DNA of 64,000 nucleotides from Brevibacillus brevis NBRC 100599. Its GTDB lineage: Bacteria > Bacillota > Bacilli > Brevibacillales > Brevibacillaceae. The stretch covers positions 2,673,501 through 2,737,500 of the forward strand of contig NC_012491.1 of NCBI RefSeq assembly GCF_000010165.1, written 5' to 3'. Below the pieces are notes generated by a model. That model did not search any database and was not told the DNA's origin. It was given only the letters and a program-made list of their open reading frames with translations. The position numbers and the translations under genes are program-made. Shown here one piece after another: positions 1 through 8,342 of the stretch. The first letter of the stretch is position 1; each line of letters starts with the position of its first letter.

Positions 1-362
1 CCATTCGCGATGCGAAGTCCAGCAGCAGCTTGTACGTACCCGTATGCCCAAGAGTTTTTCGGAACATCCGAGTAGGATGCGACGTTGCTGACCACCGGTT
101 TCATACCGAGCGTTCGTGTGAGCATCGCGACAAACTCAGCACGCGTCACCGGGCGAGTTGGGTGAAAGTACCCGTTTTCATCGCCGGAGATGACACCTGC
201 CGCTTGTAGCGAACGGATTTGCTCTATCGCATAGCTGTTTGCGATATCTTTTAAATTTTTCGTCGAGGCTGTGGATGCTGGGACTCCTATGGCAAAAGAG
301 AGACCGTACACCAGAAAAGCCAAGGAGACTAACCAGATATGTATCTTTTGTTTATTCATCAT
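1..362 (-). CDS. S-layer homology (SLH) domain protein, N-terminal part
   Basis: Reads leftward and runs off the window, so only about 120 N-terminal residues are visible. It starts with two Met codons, a short basic stretch and a hydrophobic signal segment (about residues 8-30), then an SLH repeat whose signature PTRPVTRAEFVAML is clear, followed by SDVPKNSWAYGYV, typical of an SLH repeat end. SLH repeats bind pyruvylated secondary cell-wall polymer, so the product is probably an exported, wall-anchored protein. The cargo domain, if any, lies outside the window. No good Shine-Dalgarno is seen before the double ATG, so the exact start is uncertain. Confidence 0.85.
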   Translation of the reverse strand, partial: MMNKQKIHIWLVSLAFLVYGLSFAIGVPASTASTKNLKDIANSYAIEQIRSLQAAGVISGDENGYFHPTRPVTRAEFVAMLTRTLGMKPVVSNVASYSDVPKNSWAYGYVQAAAGLRIAN

Positions 363-508
363 ACATCCAGTATAAGGAGGGAGAACCATTCTTTCATTGG
401 TCAGATTTTGGTAGAAACCTAGCAGGGGTGCCCGAACTCTTTTTCAGGAAATACAATATGATATGATGGAGGAATAAAAATAGAGAGAATGAAGCGAGGC
501 GGAGAGAA

Positions 509-1477
509 ATGGAAGACGTACTGATTGTAGGCGGTGGGCCTTGTGGACTGGCAGCGGCCATTGCCTGCAAACGAGCTGGACTTGATCCCATCATTATTGA
601 AAAAGGGTCGCTTGTCCATTCGATTTATCGCTACCCGACCTATATGATTTTTCATAGCACACCAGATTTACTGGAAATCGGAGGTGTCCCTTTTGCAACG
701 GCGAACGACAAACCGACTCGACAAGAGGCACTCAATTACTATCGACTGGTAGCAGCGCGAGAAAAATTGCGCGTGAACGTATATGAAACGGTAACGGAAG
801 CGAAGAAAACACCAGAAGGCTTCCAGATTACGACTACGGACCGTTTCACCAAAACCCATACGTATGAAGCGAAAAACTTGGTGATCGCCACAGGTTACTT
901 TGACAATCCAAATCGGTTGCAGGTCCCAGGCGAAGAGCTGCCAAAGGTTTCGTCCTTTTATAAGGAAGCACATCCGTATACAGGGATGAAAGTAGCGGTA
1001 GTAGGGGGGAACAACTCTGCCGTAGACGCGGCGATGGAGCTGGAGCGGGCAGGTGCAGAGGTAACGGTGATTTGCCGCCGAACGGAGCTATCTGACAAGG
1101 TCAAGGCATGGACAAGACCTGTTTTTGAGAGTCTGATCAAAAAAGGACGCATCCATATGCTGTTTGGTGCAACCGTCGAGAGCATTGAGGAACGTTCCAT
1201 TAGGGTGAGGATGGGCGATGAAGTCATTACGCTTGCCAATGACCATGTATTTTCTTTGATTGGATACCGTCCGGATCGTACCTTCCTTCATTCGTTAGGA
1301 GTTATGATTGACGAGGAAACGGGAATCCCAGCACATCATCCTGAGACAATGGAGACGAACATCCCAGGACTCTATATCGCGGGAGTCATTGCGGCGGGCC
1401 GTCACGCGAACGCCATTTTTATCGAAAATGGAAGGTTTCATGGTGAAGGTATCGCCCGCCACATTGCCTCTCACTAA
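509..1477 (+). CDS. bdr: bacillithiol disulfide reductase, YpdA family
   Basis: A 322-residue FAD/NADPH-dependent oxidoreductase. The FAD-binding GGGPCG glycine motif lies at residues 8-13 and a second Rossmann motif (VAVVGGNNSAVDAA) near residue 165, with a C-terminal ATG-type segment around GLYIAGV. This arrangement and length match YpdA/Bdr, which reduces oxidised bacillithiol in Firmicutes; it lacks the CxxC pair of thioredoxin reductase, as expected for YpdA. The start is chosen by the GGAGAG ribosome site 5-8 bases upstream. It is divergent from the SLH gene and convergent with the HIT gene. The family assignment is confident; the activity is inferred. Confidence 0.92.
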   Translation: MEDVLIVGGGPCGLAAAIACKRAGLDPIIIEKGSLVHSIYRYPTYMIFHSTPDLLEIGGVPFATANDKPTRQEALNYYRLVAAREKLRVNVYETVTEAKKTPEGFQITTTDRFTKTHTYEAKNLVIATGYFDNPNRLQVPGEELPKVSSFYKEAHPYTGMKVAVVGGNNSAVDAAMELERAGAEVTVICRRTELSDKVKAWTRPVFESLIKKGRIHMLFGATVESIEERSIRVRMGDEVITLANDHVFSLIGYRPDRTFLHSLGVMIDEETGIPAHHPETMETNIPGLYIAGVIAAGRHANAIFIENGRFHGEGIARHIASH

Positions 1478-1496
1478 GAGCAGTAGCCGCTATTAA

Positions 1497-1835
1497 TTAG
1501 AACTGCCACTCCAATTGTCGGCCTCCAATGAGGTGGTAGTGCAGATGGAAGACGGTTTGTTGCCCGTGCTTGCCAATGTTGGTTACGATACGGAAGCCAT
1601 CCTCGTTCACACCCATTGTTTCTGCCACTTTTTGCAGCGACAGATGAAGGTGACCGATCAGCTCCTTGTCCTCAGGCTCGATAGCCAGAACGGATTGAAT
1701 ATGCTTTTTCGGAATCATCAGGACGTGAACAGGGGCGACAGGATTAATGTCGTGAAAGGCCAATACATGCTCGTCCTCATACACTTTTTTAGAAGGAATG
1801 TCTCCGTTTACAATTTTGCAAAATAAGCAGTCCAT
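1497..1835 (-). CDS. HIT family nucleotide-binding protein
   Basis: About 112 residues of a histidine-triad protein of the HINT/PKCI branch. The metal-site-like start MDCLFCKI and the catalytic triad HLHYHLIGG near the C-terminus are both present. HINT proteins hydrolyse nucleoside phosphoramidates or adenylated intermediates in the cytoplasm. I prefer the ATG at 1835 because family members begin at M-DCLFC; an ATG four codons upstream (1847) directly abuts the AAGG ribosome site and is less likely. It lies downstream of the BAAT-like hydrolase on the same strand, with a hairpin between them, so it may be transcribed alone. Confidence 0.9.
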   Translation of the reverse strand: MDCLFCKIVNGDIPSKKVYEDEHVLAFHDINPVAPVHVLMIPKKHIQSVLAIEPEDKELIGHLHLSLQKVAETMGVNEDGFRIVTNIGKHGQQTVFHLHYHLIGGRQLEWQF

Positions 1836-1869
1836 AGGGCTATACATCCTTTCTATAATGATAGATCGT

Positions 1870-1899
1870 AAAGCCTACTTCGTCATGCAAGTAGGCTTT
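1870..1899. terminator. hairpin between BAAT-like hydrolase and HIT genes
   Basis: An 11-bp perfect inverted repeat (AAAGCCTACTT / AAGTAGGCTTT, loop of 8). It could end the leftward BAAT-like transcript, although the U-run on that strand is short. Confidence 0.55.
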
Positions 1900-1908
1900 C
1901 CCTGTTTT

Positions 1909-3198
1909 TTACTCTGGAAAAGTCCGTTCCAAAAACTGAAGAACCTCACGCCAAGAGTGCTCGGATGCGTAGGCGTTGTTTTTGGGCGTACCACCATTGA
2001 GCTGTGTGCGGGTAGTCGGTATGTAAGGAAAGCGGATCCCATGTCCTGTATCCGGGTAACGCAAATGCACCACCGAATGAGCAAACTGATGATTCTTTAA
2101 CCGCTCGACCATTTGCTCGCAATGCTCTGCTGCTGGCCACCAGTGATCGTCATCCGAGGAGAGGAAGAGGATCGGGCCATTGATATTTTCCACCGGGATT
2201 TCGGCATCTTCTAACCATGCACAAGCAGCCCATGCTTCGGCATGGATGTGATCGATACGTTGACCTGCGTCGAGCCGCTCCTGCGAGTCTTTTGTCTGCT
2301 CCTCGGTCCATGGCACGAATGAGAGAGGCTCTCCTTGTAACGACCAAGAGGATTGCGGGGAGAACGTGTCTGACCCAGCGGATGCCTTATCTGTACCGAT
2401 ATTAACTGTAGAGCTGGGACTCGAAGCAATGACAGCATGCACATGTTGATCGATCGATGCTGTGACTAATGCCAATTCTGCTCCTTTGGAACGTCCGAAT
2501 AACGTAATTTTATCAGGATGTACGGAGGGCTGTTGCTGTAACCAATGAATGGCGCGTTGAACATATTCGATCGGGATCTGGCGAATATCGTCAGGAAGAT
2601 CATTGCATTGGAAATAAGCGAGTGCTAGTGCCGGATAGCCGTGAGAAGCGAACAAAGCTGCGAATTGTGAGCAGGAACCAATTCCGCCTTCGCTTCCACC
2701 TAGTACGACAATTGCGGGTCTTTGCTCCGTGTGGGGTTTTGAAAAATACAGACCGACTAGCCCATGGTCTGTCACTTTCTGTATCGATACGTCTCGGGAG
2801 ACAAAAATACGTTTCACGACTGCTTTTGCTACGGACTTATCGTAGACTTCTGCCGTTAATTCTATCTCGGTGGAGCGTGGGGTGAACTGAAAGTCGTCCA
2901 GAGAATAAGCATGATAAAAACGCATGGTCTGGACATTCATGGACCAGAAAAGCCTTATCGGATCAATTCCTTCATACGTACCGAATAAGGGAGCTTGGGA
3001 AACCAAGTCCACCGAGCCATTTTCGTCTGCTTGGAATATAGCATGTGAGGATGCAGTCAAATCTCCTCCGGGCAACCCGTTTTTGAGAGTAGCATGAAGG
3101 GTGATTAATTGATTCGGGACAAACCCGCTGAGTGTAATATGGACGGGAACATCGATTAAGGCTGTTGCAGGCGTAACTTCAATTTGTGGAAGCATCAT
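1909..3198 (-). CDS. acyl-CoA thioester hydrolase/BAAT-like alpha/beta hydrolase
   Basis: 429 residues with the two-domain plan of the bile-acid-CoA:amino-acid N-acyltransferase/acyl-CoA thioesterase family. An immunoglobulin-like N-terminal domain (about 1-130) carries the characteristic FWSMN block, and an alpha/beta hydrolase follows. The nucleophile elbow is GRSKG (Ser), the acid is probably in LSSDDDHWWP and the His in DTGHGIRFP. A Ser nucleophile fits a thioesterase or esterase rather than the Cys of mammalian BAAT. An AGGAG site precedes the double ATG. No signal peptide is seen, so it is cytoplasmic. The substrate is unknown; bacterial members are often only annotated as dienelactone hydrolase-like. 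Confidence 0.85.
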   Translation of the reverse strand: MMLPQIEVTPATALIDVPVHITLSGFVPNQLITLHATLKNGLPGGDLTASSHAIFQADENGSVDLVSQAPLFGTYEGIDPIRLFWSMNVQTMRFYHAYSLDDFQFTPRSTEIELTAEVYDKSVAKAVVKRIFVSRDVSIQKVTDHGLVGLYFSKPHTEQRPAIVVLGGSEGGIGSCSQFAALFASHGYPALALAYFQCNDLPDDIRQIPIEYVQRAIHWLQQQPSVHPDKITLFGRSKGAELALVTASIDQHVHAVIASSPSSTVNIGTDKASAGSDTFSPQSSWSLQGEPLSFVPWTEEQTKDSQERLDAGQRIDHIHAEAWAACAWLEDAEIPVENINGPILFLSSDDDHWWPAAEHCEQMVERLKNHQFAHSVVHLRYPDTGHGIRFPYIPTTRTQLNGGTPKNNAYASEHSWREVLQFLERTFPE

Positions 3199-3297
3199 TT
3201 TGTCAACACTCCTTCCAGATTACGGGAACACTTGACACAGTCATTATAGTAGAATGAATAAAAGTTCGACGTGATGAAATGTGACGGTATGGTTAAC

Positions 3298-3334
3298 TTG
3301 ACTTCTTGTATTCGGTGTAACTATAATCATTACA
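3298..3334 (+). promoter_or_regulatory. promoter with overlapping operator for the Rrf2 gene
   Basis: TTGACT (3298-3303) and a perfect TATAAT (3322-3327) are 18 bases apart. The inverted repeat TGTAA-N9-TTACA (3316-3334) covers the -10 element. That position suggests autorepression by the downstream Rrf2 protein; this is inference from location. Confidence 0.7.
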
Positions 3335-3352
3335 ACGAAAGGGTGACAACGT

Positions 3353-3793
3353 ATGAAAATCAGCAGCCGTTTCTCCATTGCGGTTCACATTTTATCACTG
3401 CTTTCCATTGATTCGAATTCGCATTGCACTTCCGAATGGATCGCAGGTAGTGTGAATACAAATCCGGTCGTGATCCGACGTGTGCTGGGGCTGTTGAAGA
3501 AGGCTGGGCTCGTGAACGTACGTGCCGGAGCTGGCGGGGCTTCTCTCGCCAAGGAATTGGATCAAATCACGCTTCTTGAAATTTACCGTGCAGTCGATGT
3601 CGTGGAAGAAGGGCAACTTTTTCACATCCATGAGCAGCCGAACCCCGATTGTCCAGTGGGAGCGAATATACAGTTTGTGCTGGAGTTGATTTTGACCCGT
3701 GCGCAGCATGCCATGGAGGAGATTTTGGGCGGAGTGAAAATGTCCGAGCTCGTAGATAACCTTCGTCAAAAAATAACCGAAAAAGCGCAGTAA
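3353..3793 (+). CDS. Rrf2 family transcriptional regulator, YwnA-like
   Basis: 146 residues with an N-terminal winged helix typical of Rrf2 proteins (MKISSRFSIAVHIL, then NPVVIRRVLGLLKKAGLV) and a helical C-terminal dimerisation segment. It lacks the three closely spaced cysteines of IscR/NsrR-type Fe-S sensors, which places it with the YwnA/CymR-like clusterless branch. It is preceded by its own strong promoter with a palindrome over the -10 and followed at once by a terminator, so it is monocistronic. No obvious target operon is adjacent; the BAAT-like gene is divergent and shares the 150-bp intergenic region, making it a candidate target. Confidence 0.9.
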   Translation: MKISSRFSIAVHILSLLSIDSNSHCTSEWIAGSVNTNPVVIRRVLGLLKKAGLVNVRAGAGGASLAKELDQITLLEIYRAVDVVEEGQLFHIHEQPNPDCPVGANIQFVLELILTRAQHAMEEILGGVKMSELVDNLRQKITEKAQ

Positions 3794-3800
3794 GAACAAA

Positions 3801-3829
3801 ATGCCCTTGCATAAGCGAGGGCATTTTTG
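3801..3829 (+). terminator. intrinsic terminator of the Rrf2 gene
   Basis: Stem ATGCCCTT / GAGGGCAT with loop GCATAAGC, followed by TTTTT; it begins 8 bases after the stop codon. Confidence 0.85.
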
Positions 3830-3878
3830 CGAGGAAGGAGTGCCCACATCCATTTTCCAGATGTTTCACGAATTCGGG

Positions 3879-4934
3879 TTAAAGGAGGTGGGATGTTTCT
3901 TTTTCATGATGGAGCAGCCAGCGTTTGCGCGAAAGTCCTCCTCCGTAACCTCCCAGATCACCATTGGAGTTGATGACCCGGTGGCAAGGAATGACAATCG
4001 CTAACTGATTCGCACCATTTGCCTGCGCGACTGCACGAAAGGCGCTTGGTTTCCCAATAGCTGCTGCAACATCGGAATAGGATGAAGTATGCCCCGGAGG
4101 AATCGTTTGCAAATGCTCCCAGACCATTCTTTGAAAAGGCGATCCGCACAAAAACAAAGGCGTTGCAAATTGTGTTCGCCCTCCGTCAAAATACTCCTCT
4201 AACTCACGTTCAATCGAACGGATAGGTGCTGTAGAACCAGGGATAATCGCTGACTTCGTTCTTTGTCTAAGCCGTTCAACTTCTCGTTCCAAGCCACGGC
4301 GGTCAATGAATTCAAGGAGATAGAGAGCTTCTTCATCTGCAATGGCGATCATGGGACCGAGTCGCGTATCCAGCCACGATGCCTTTAAGACTTGATGATC
4401 GCCAAGTAGAGTAGGTGCTGCCCCCATAATTCGTGAAAATGCGTCTCGAAAACCACTACTAGACTCGTAGCCGGTGGATAGCTGGGCATCGATGACGGCT
4501 TTTCCTTCTCTGATTTCTTTCAGTGCAATCCCCATACGTCGCGCCCTTGCATATTCGACGAACGTCATGCCAAAACGCTTTTTGAATTGGCGCCGCGCTG
4601 TTGCAGCATCCACGGATAATCTTTGAAAGTCATTTTCGGTCCAGCGCTGCTCGGGGTTTTCTTCTACAGCGTTTACTAGCAAACGCACGAGCTCTGAAAC
4701 ATGATTGGGATGTGAAAGTGGACGGCAGCGCTGGCAGGGCCGGAATGAGGCCAAAAGTGCTTGTTTGGCATGATCAAAAAACTCACAATTTATAAACTTA
4801 GGTTTTCTTGCTGGACACGTCGGGCGACAAAATACGCCAGTGGTTTTGACTCCAACAAAAAAGACACCTTCATATTCTGAATTTTTATCCAGTAACGCCT
4901 GATAATACTCGGACTTCATCTCGGCCGTTATCAT
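3879..4934 (-). CDS. ada: Ada: methylphosphotriester/O6-methylguanine-DNA methyltransferase and AraC-type regulator
   Basis: 351 residues, the full length of classical Ada. The N-terminal zinc module has Cys36, Cys40, Cys67 and Cys70, with Cys36 in FCRPTCPARKPKF the presumed methyl acceptor from phosphotriesters. An AraC-type helix-turn-helix follows (about 85-185, FKKRFGMTFVEYAR). The C-terminal suicide methyltransferase domain has the active site IPCHRV (Cys317). All key residues of the adaptive response to alkylation are present. A GGGGGA ribosome site precedes the ATG. No partner alkA or ogt is adjacent, unlike in many Bacillales; an alkyltransferase-like gene lies far away at 58983. Confidence 0.95.
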   Translation of the reverse strand: MITAEMKSEYYQALLDKNSEYEGVFFVGVKTTGVFCRPTCPARKPKFINCEFFDHAKQALLASFRPCQRCRPLSHPNHVSELVRLLVNAVEENPEQRWTENDFQRLSVDAATARRQFKKRFGMTFVEYARARRMGIALKEIREGKAVIDAQLSTGYESSSGFRDAFSRIMGAAPTLLGDHQVLKASWLDTRLGPMIAIADEEALYLLEFIDRRGLEREVERLRQRTKSAIIPGSTAPIRSIERELEEYFDGGRTQFATPLFLCGSPFQRMVWEHLQTIPPGHTSSYSDVAAAIGKPSAFRAVAQANGANQLAIVIPCHRVINSNGDLGGYGGGLSRKRWLLHHEKETSHLL

Positions 4935-5120
4935 TCGGTTCCCCCTTCATCGTTATGTTTTCATTTTATCGCTCACCCAAAATAGCTGCAGCCGAAAATC
5001 GTACATTGATTTTTTCTCGTACCTTCACTAGGAGGTAGCAAGGGAGAAGGGTGGGTTGGATTTAAGCTGGAATTAGCCTGAAAATATAGATATAATAAAC
5101 GTATTCAGAAATATGCGATA

Positions 5121-5140
5121 AACCGACAACGGCGTCGGTT
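5121..5140 (+). promoter_or_regulatory. hairpin with AACGGC hexaloop, possible ANTAR-protein target
   Basis: A perfect 7-bp stem (AACCGAC / GTCGGTT) closes a six-base loop AACGGC, 59 bases before the TTG start of the response regulator. RNA targets of ANTAR antiterminators such as EutV have hexaloops with A at position 1 and G at position 4, which this loop has. The same hexaloop recurs in front of eutB. Function is inferred. Confidence 0.5.
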
Positions 5141-5199
5141 GCGTATGGAAATGATGAGTAGTTGGCACGTCCGTTCACTGGTGATCGGGAGGTGGAGTA

Positions 5200-5574
5200 T
5201 TGCGTCAGCATTATCGAGTCATCATCATAGACGACGACCCCATAACGCGTATGGACCTGGTTGAGATGTTGCAAGAGCAGGGATATAACGTCGTAGCTGA
5301 AGGAAAAAACGGCAAAGAGGCCGTTCGATTGACGCAAATGTGGAACCCGCATCTGATTATTATGGATGTGAAAATGCCAATTATGGACGGTTTGACAGCG
5401 ACTGGGATTATCCGAGAGCATTCGGACGCAGCGATCCTTCTCTTGACTGCTTACAGTCAAAAGGACATGGTCATGCAAGCCAAAGCGAAAGGGATATGTG
5501 CCTATCTGGTCAAACCCGTCATGGAAGAAGAACTGCTACCGGCAGTGGAGTTCGTGCTTACAAGCAAACAATGA
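5200..5574 (+). CDS. receiver-only response regulator of the AmiR/NasR/EutV type
   Basis: 124 residues consisting only of a receiver domain: acidic pocket IIDDDP (residues 9-14), phospho-acceptor Asp56 in LIIMDVKMP, and Lys105 in YLVKPVMEEELLPAVE. The closest pattern is the receiver of ANTAR regulators such as EutV, which in enterococci needs a C-terminal RNA-binding ANTAR domain of about 60 residues. Here the stop follows the receiver directly and the remaining 138 bases before eutB encode no such domain. The TTG start is set by the GGGAGGTGG site. It sits upstream of eutBC; no EutW-type kinase is adjacent. It may be a truncated relic or act through another partner. Confidence 0.85.
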   Translation: MRQHYRVIIIDDDPITRMDLVEMLQEQGYNVVAEGKNGKEAVRLTQMWNPHLIIMDVKMPIMDGLTATGIIREHSDAAILLLTAYSQKDMVMQAKAKGICAYLVKPVMEEELLPAVEFVLTSKQ

Positions 5575-5599
5575 ACGCAAAAAAGTGAATCGATAGGAA

Positions 5600-5657
5600 G
5601 AGCAACGGCGCTTGGACCAAGGCGAGCATTTCGTCTTTTGTTTCGAAGCGCTTTTTT
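5600..5657 (+). promoter_or_regulatory. eutB leader: AACGGC-loop hairpin overlapping a terminator
   Basis: AGC-AACGGC-GCT (5601-5612, extended by a G-U pair) shares its 3' half with GCGCTT (5608-5613). GCGCTT can alternatively pair with AAGCGC (5646-5651) directly before six Ts (5652-5657). Two mutually exclusive structures, one of them a terminator, are the hallmark of transcription antitermination. The hexaloop is identical to the one upstream of the response regulator. Confidence 0.5.
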
Positions 5658-5712
5658 CGTTCCATGAGATAGAGTTTACGGAAAGTTGAAAAGAAAGTGA
5701 GTGAAGCTAGAG

Positions 5713-7074
5713 ATGAAATTGGCTTGCGTTGTACGTAAACAGCATTACCAGTTTACTTCGGTTCGTGATGTATTGGCAAAAGCAAGTGAAGAAAAGTCTG
5801 GCGATCACATGAGTAAACTAGCAGCTAATTCCGCACTGGAGCGGATGGCGGCCAAAGTCGTATTAAGCGAAATGCAACTTCGTGATTTATATGAAAATCC
5901 GGTCATACCGTACGAAAAGGACGAAGTGACACGGATCATTTATGATGATATCAATCTCTCTATTTACGAAGAGATCAAAAATTGGACAGTAGGGGAGCTA
6001 CGGGAGTACATCTTGTCGTTTTCCACAGGAATGCCTGAGCTGACACGAATTAGTCGTGGGCTGACCAGCGAGATGATTTCCGCTACGGCCAAGCTGATGT
6101 CCAGCATTGACCTAGTCATGGCTTCCCAAAAAATGAAGCATCAAGCCTACTGCAATACACTGATTGGCGAGCCGGGAAGACTGGCGTTCCGCTGTCAGCC
6201 GAATCACCCAATCGATGATCCCGATGGTATTTTGGCTTCGATGAAGGAAGGCTTGTCCTATGGATCTGGCGACGCCGTCATTGGAATTAACCCGAATAAC
6301 GACTCCGTTGAAAGCGTTACCAAGCTCTTGAAAATGACACATGATTTCATGCAAAAGTGGGAAATCCCTACACAAAATTGCGTGCTGGCCCATATTACGA
6401 CACAGATGCAGGCTCTTCGCGGCGGAGCGCCCATTTCCCTGATGTTCCAAAGTCTGGCAGGTTCACAACGCGCGAATGATGCGTTTGGTGTAAATAAAGA
6501 GATTTTGGATGAGGCAATGGAGTTGATGCTCCGAAAAGGCACAGCGTCGGGACCAAACGTCATGTATTTTGAGACAGGGCAAGGCTCCGAAGTGTCGCTG
6601 GACTCTCATGAAGGCGTCGATATGCAGACGCTGGAAGCGCGTACGTACGGTTTTTGCCGTCACTGGAAGCCATTCATGGTCAATAACGTCTCTGGCTTTA
6701 TCGGACCAGAAACACTTTATGATGGCAGACAGATGATTCGTGCCGATCTGGAGGACTTGTTCATGGGTAAGCTGCATGGTTTGCCGATGGGAATCGCTCC
6801 GACTTATACGAACCACATGTACGCGGATCAGAATGACCAGGAGATTGCAGGGATGCTGACGACCTTGGCAGGGGCGAATTTTTATATGGGCGTACCAGGT
6901 GGGGACGATGTCATGCTCAGTTACCAAGACACGAGCTACCACGATGACGCCAGCTACCGCGAGCTCTTGGGACTGCGACCTCTCCGGGAATTTGAGAAAT
7001 GGATGGAAAAAATGGGCCTTATGGAAAATGGTCGTTTGACAGAGCGCGCAGGCGATTTAACCATTTTTGACTAA
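5713..7074 (+). CDS. eutB: ethanolamine ammonia-lyase large (catalytic) subunit
   Basis: 453 residues from the ATG at 5713, exactly the length of the E. coli subunit; a GTG four codons upstream is in frame, but the family begins with MKL...YQF as here. EutB forms the TIM-barrel core of the adenosylcobalamin-dependent enzyme that splits ethanolamine into acetaldehyde and ammonia. Conserved blocks include LAFRCQPNHP, AVIGINPNNDSVESV, FETGQGSEVSLDSHEGVDMQT, IGPETLYDGRQM and GVPGGDDVML. It is followed 20 bases later by eutC. No eutA reactivase, microcompartment or permease gene lies in the window, suggesting a minimal cytoplasmic system. Confidence 0.97.
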   Translation: MKLACVVRKQHYQFTSVRDVLAKASEEKSGDHMSKLAANSALERMAAKVVLSEMQLRDLYENPVIPYEKDEVTRIIYDDINLSIYEEIKNWTVGELREYILSFSTGMPELTRISRGLTSEMISATAKLMSSIDLVMASQKMKHQAYCNTLIGEPGRLAFRCQPNHPIDDPDGILASMKEGLSYGSGDAVIGINPNNDSVESVTKLLKMTHDFMQKWEIPTQNCVLAHITTQMQALRGGAPISLMFQSLAGSQRANDAFGVNKEILDEAMELMLRKGTASGPNVMYFETGQGSEVSLDSHEGVDMQTLEARTYGFCRHWKPFMVNNVSGFIGPETLYDGRQMIRADLEDLFMGKLHGLPMGIAPTYTNHMYADQNDQEIAGMLTTLAGANFYMGVPGGDDVMLSYQDTSYHDDASYRELLGLRPLREFEKWMEKMGLMENGRLTERAGDLTIFD

Positions 7075-7094
7075 CGAGTGGGGAGGGAAGCAAG

Positions 7095-7928
7095 GTGAAA
7101 CAGATCAATATGGAAGACTTGGTCCAGCGTGTAATCGATGAGCTGTCCAAAAAAGGCCAAGGAGTGATTCATTTTCCTGAGCAAAAGCAATGCGGGGTCA
7201 AGAATCCAAACAATCCAGAAGCATTGGAGCAAGCGATGAAACGAACGCCTGCTCGCATCGGAATCGGGCGGGCGGGTACCCGGATGAAGACGGGAAGCTA
7301 CCTCCAATTTCGGATTGATCAGGCAGCAGCACGCGATGCGGTTATGAAAACGATCAGTCCAGAGCTGATCGAGAGTCTGCAACTGCCTGTCCTCCATTCA
7401 AGAGCGACAAGCATGGAGGAGTATTTAATGAACCTCGACTCCGGACGGATGCTATCGGATGAGTCAGCGCGTTGGCTGGAGCAGCATGGGGATAAAAACA
7501 AAGACGTGCAAATTGTCATCTCGGACGGACTGAGCACCTCAGCGTGTGAGGCGACAATCCCAGACTTGCTGCCTGCGTTAATCCAAGGTCTTTCCATGAG
7601 AAACGTCAGTGTAGGAAAACCAGTTTTCATTAACAAAGGTCGCGTTTGGATTCAGGATCAGGTCGCTTCCATCGTCAATTGCAAGGTCGTCATTTCCTTG
7701 ATCGGAGAAAGACCGGGACTTGCGACGGCAGAAAGTCTCAGTGCTTACATGATTTACAAACCGGATGCCAATACGGTAGAATCAGATCGTACGGTTATTT
7801 CTAATATTCATAAGGGTGGCACGCTACCGATTGAAGCGGGTGCTTACCTTGCAGAACTTTTGGAGGAAATTTTGATGTACCAGGCGAGTGGTGTTAAATT
7901 ATCACAGCTTCGGGCGATTAACGGGTAG
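7095..7928 (+). CDS. eutC: ethanolamine ammonia-lyase small subunit
   Basis: 277 residues starting at GTG behind GGGAGGG. EutC helps bind adenosylcobalamin at the interface with EutB. Recognisable blocks are ARIGIGRAGTRMKTG, FRIDQAAARDAV, the cobalamin-contact region VVISDGLSTSACEATIPDLLPAL, VGKPVFINKGRV and LIGERPGLATAESLSAYMIY. The N-terminal 50 residues (helical, then VIHFPEQ) are the variable part of the family. It is cotranscribed with eutB. No terminator is obvious directly after it. Confidence 0.96.
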   Translation: MKQINMEDLVQRVIDELSKKGQGVIHFPEQKQCGVKNPNNPEALEQAMKRTPARIGIGRAGTRMKTGSYLQFRIDQAAARDAVMKTISPELIESLQLPVLHSRATSMEEYLMNLDSGRMLSDESARWLEQHGDKNKDVQIVISDGLSTSACEATIPDLLPALIQGLSMRNVSVGKPVFINKGRVWIQDQVASIVNCKVVISLIGERPGLATAESLSAYMIYKPDANTVESDRTVISNIHKGGTLPIEAGAYLAELLEEILMYQASGVKLSQLRAING

Positions 7929-8004
7929 ATTCCCACTGGCGCTTCCTCCTGTCTTGCACTAGAATACATAGAAGATAACCAATTTCTATGAGGAGTTGCT
8001 AAGC

Positions 8005-8214
8005 ATGACGGAGCCAAACCAAAACGAAAAAAATACCACTGAACAAAAGCCTGGAAAAATCAGCCTGCAAGAGGCAATGAAGCGCAAAATGGCAGAAAAG
8101 AAACAAGCGCAAGCACAGGCTAATAACCCAATGAATCAAAAGGCGCAAAATCAATCAATGAAAAGCCAGCTCACCAAAAAACCAAACAATCAACGCAGAC
8201 GTATGGGCGTATAG
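8005..8214 (+). CDS. small Lys/Gln-rich hypothetical protein
   Basis: 69 residues from the ATG at 8005; the AGGAG site is 9 bases upstream, which rules out the in-frame TTG at 7996. The protein is highly charged and low in complexity: acidic start, a predicted helix rich in Lys, Ala and Gln around residues 20-45, and a basic tail ending NQRRRMGV. No membrane segment or known domain is seen. It is followed by a strong terminator and is probably a single-gene unit. Function unknown. Confidence 0.7.
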   Translation: MTEPNQNEKNTTEQKPGKISLQEAMKRKMAEKKQAQAQANNPMNQKAQNQSMKSQLTKKPNNQRRRMGV

Positions 8215-8236
8215 CTTCGTATGAAGCAAAGCAAAA

Positions 8237-8275
8237 GGGAATGTGCAGCAACTTTAGGCTGCAGATTCCTTTTTT
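8237..8275 (+). terminator. intrinsic terminator after the small Lys/Gln-rich gene
   Basis: Stem GGAATGTGCAGC / GCTGCAGATTCC with one mismatch and an 8-base loop, then TTTTTT. It isolates the downstream structured element from the upstream gene. Confidence 0.85.
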
Positions 8276-8342
8276 GTATGATCATTCATACGGGAATGAT
8301 CTTCAAATTTTTAAAAGCCATCGATGAACCAACTAAGCTGGC

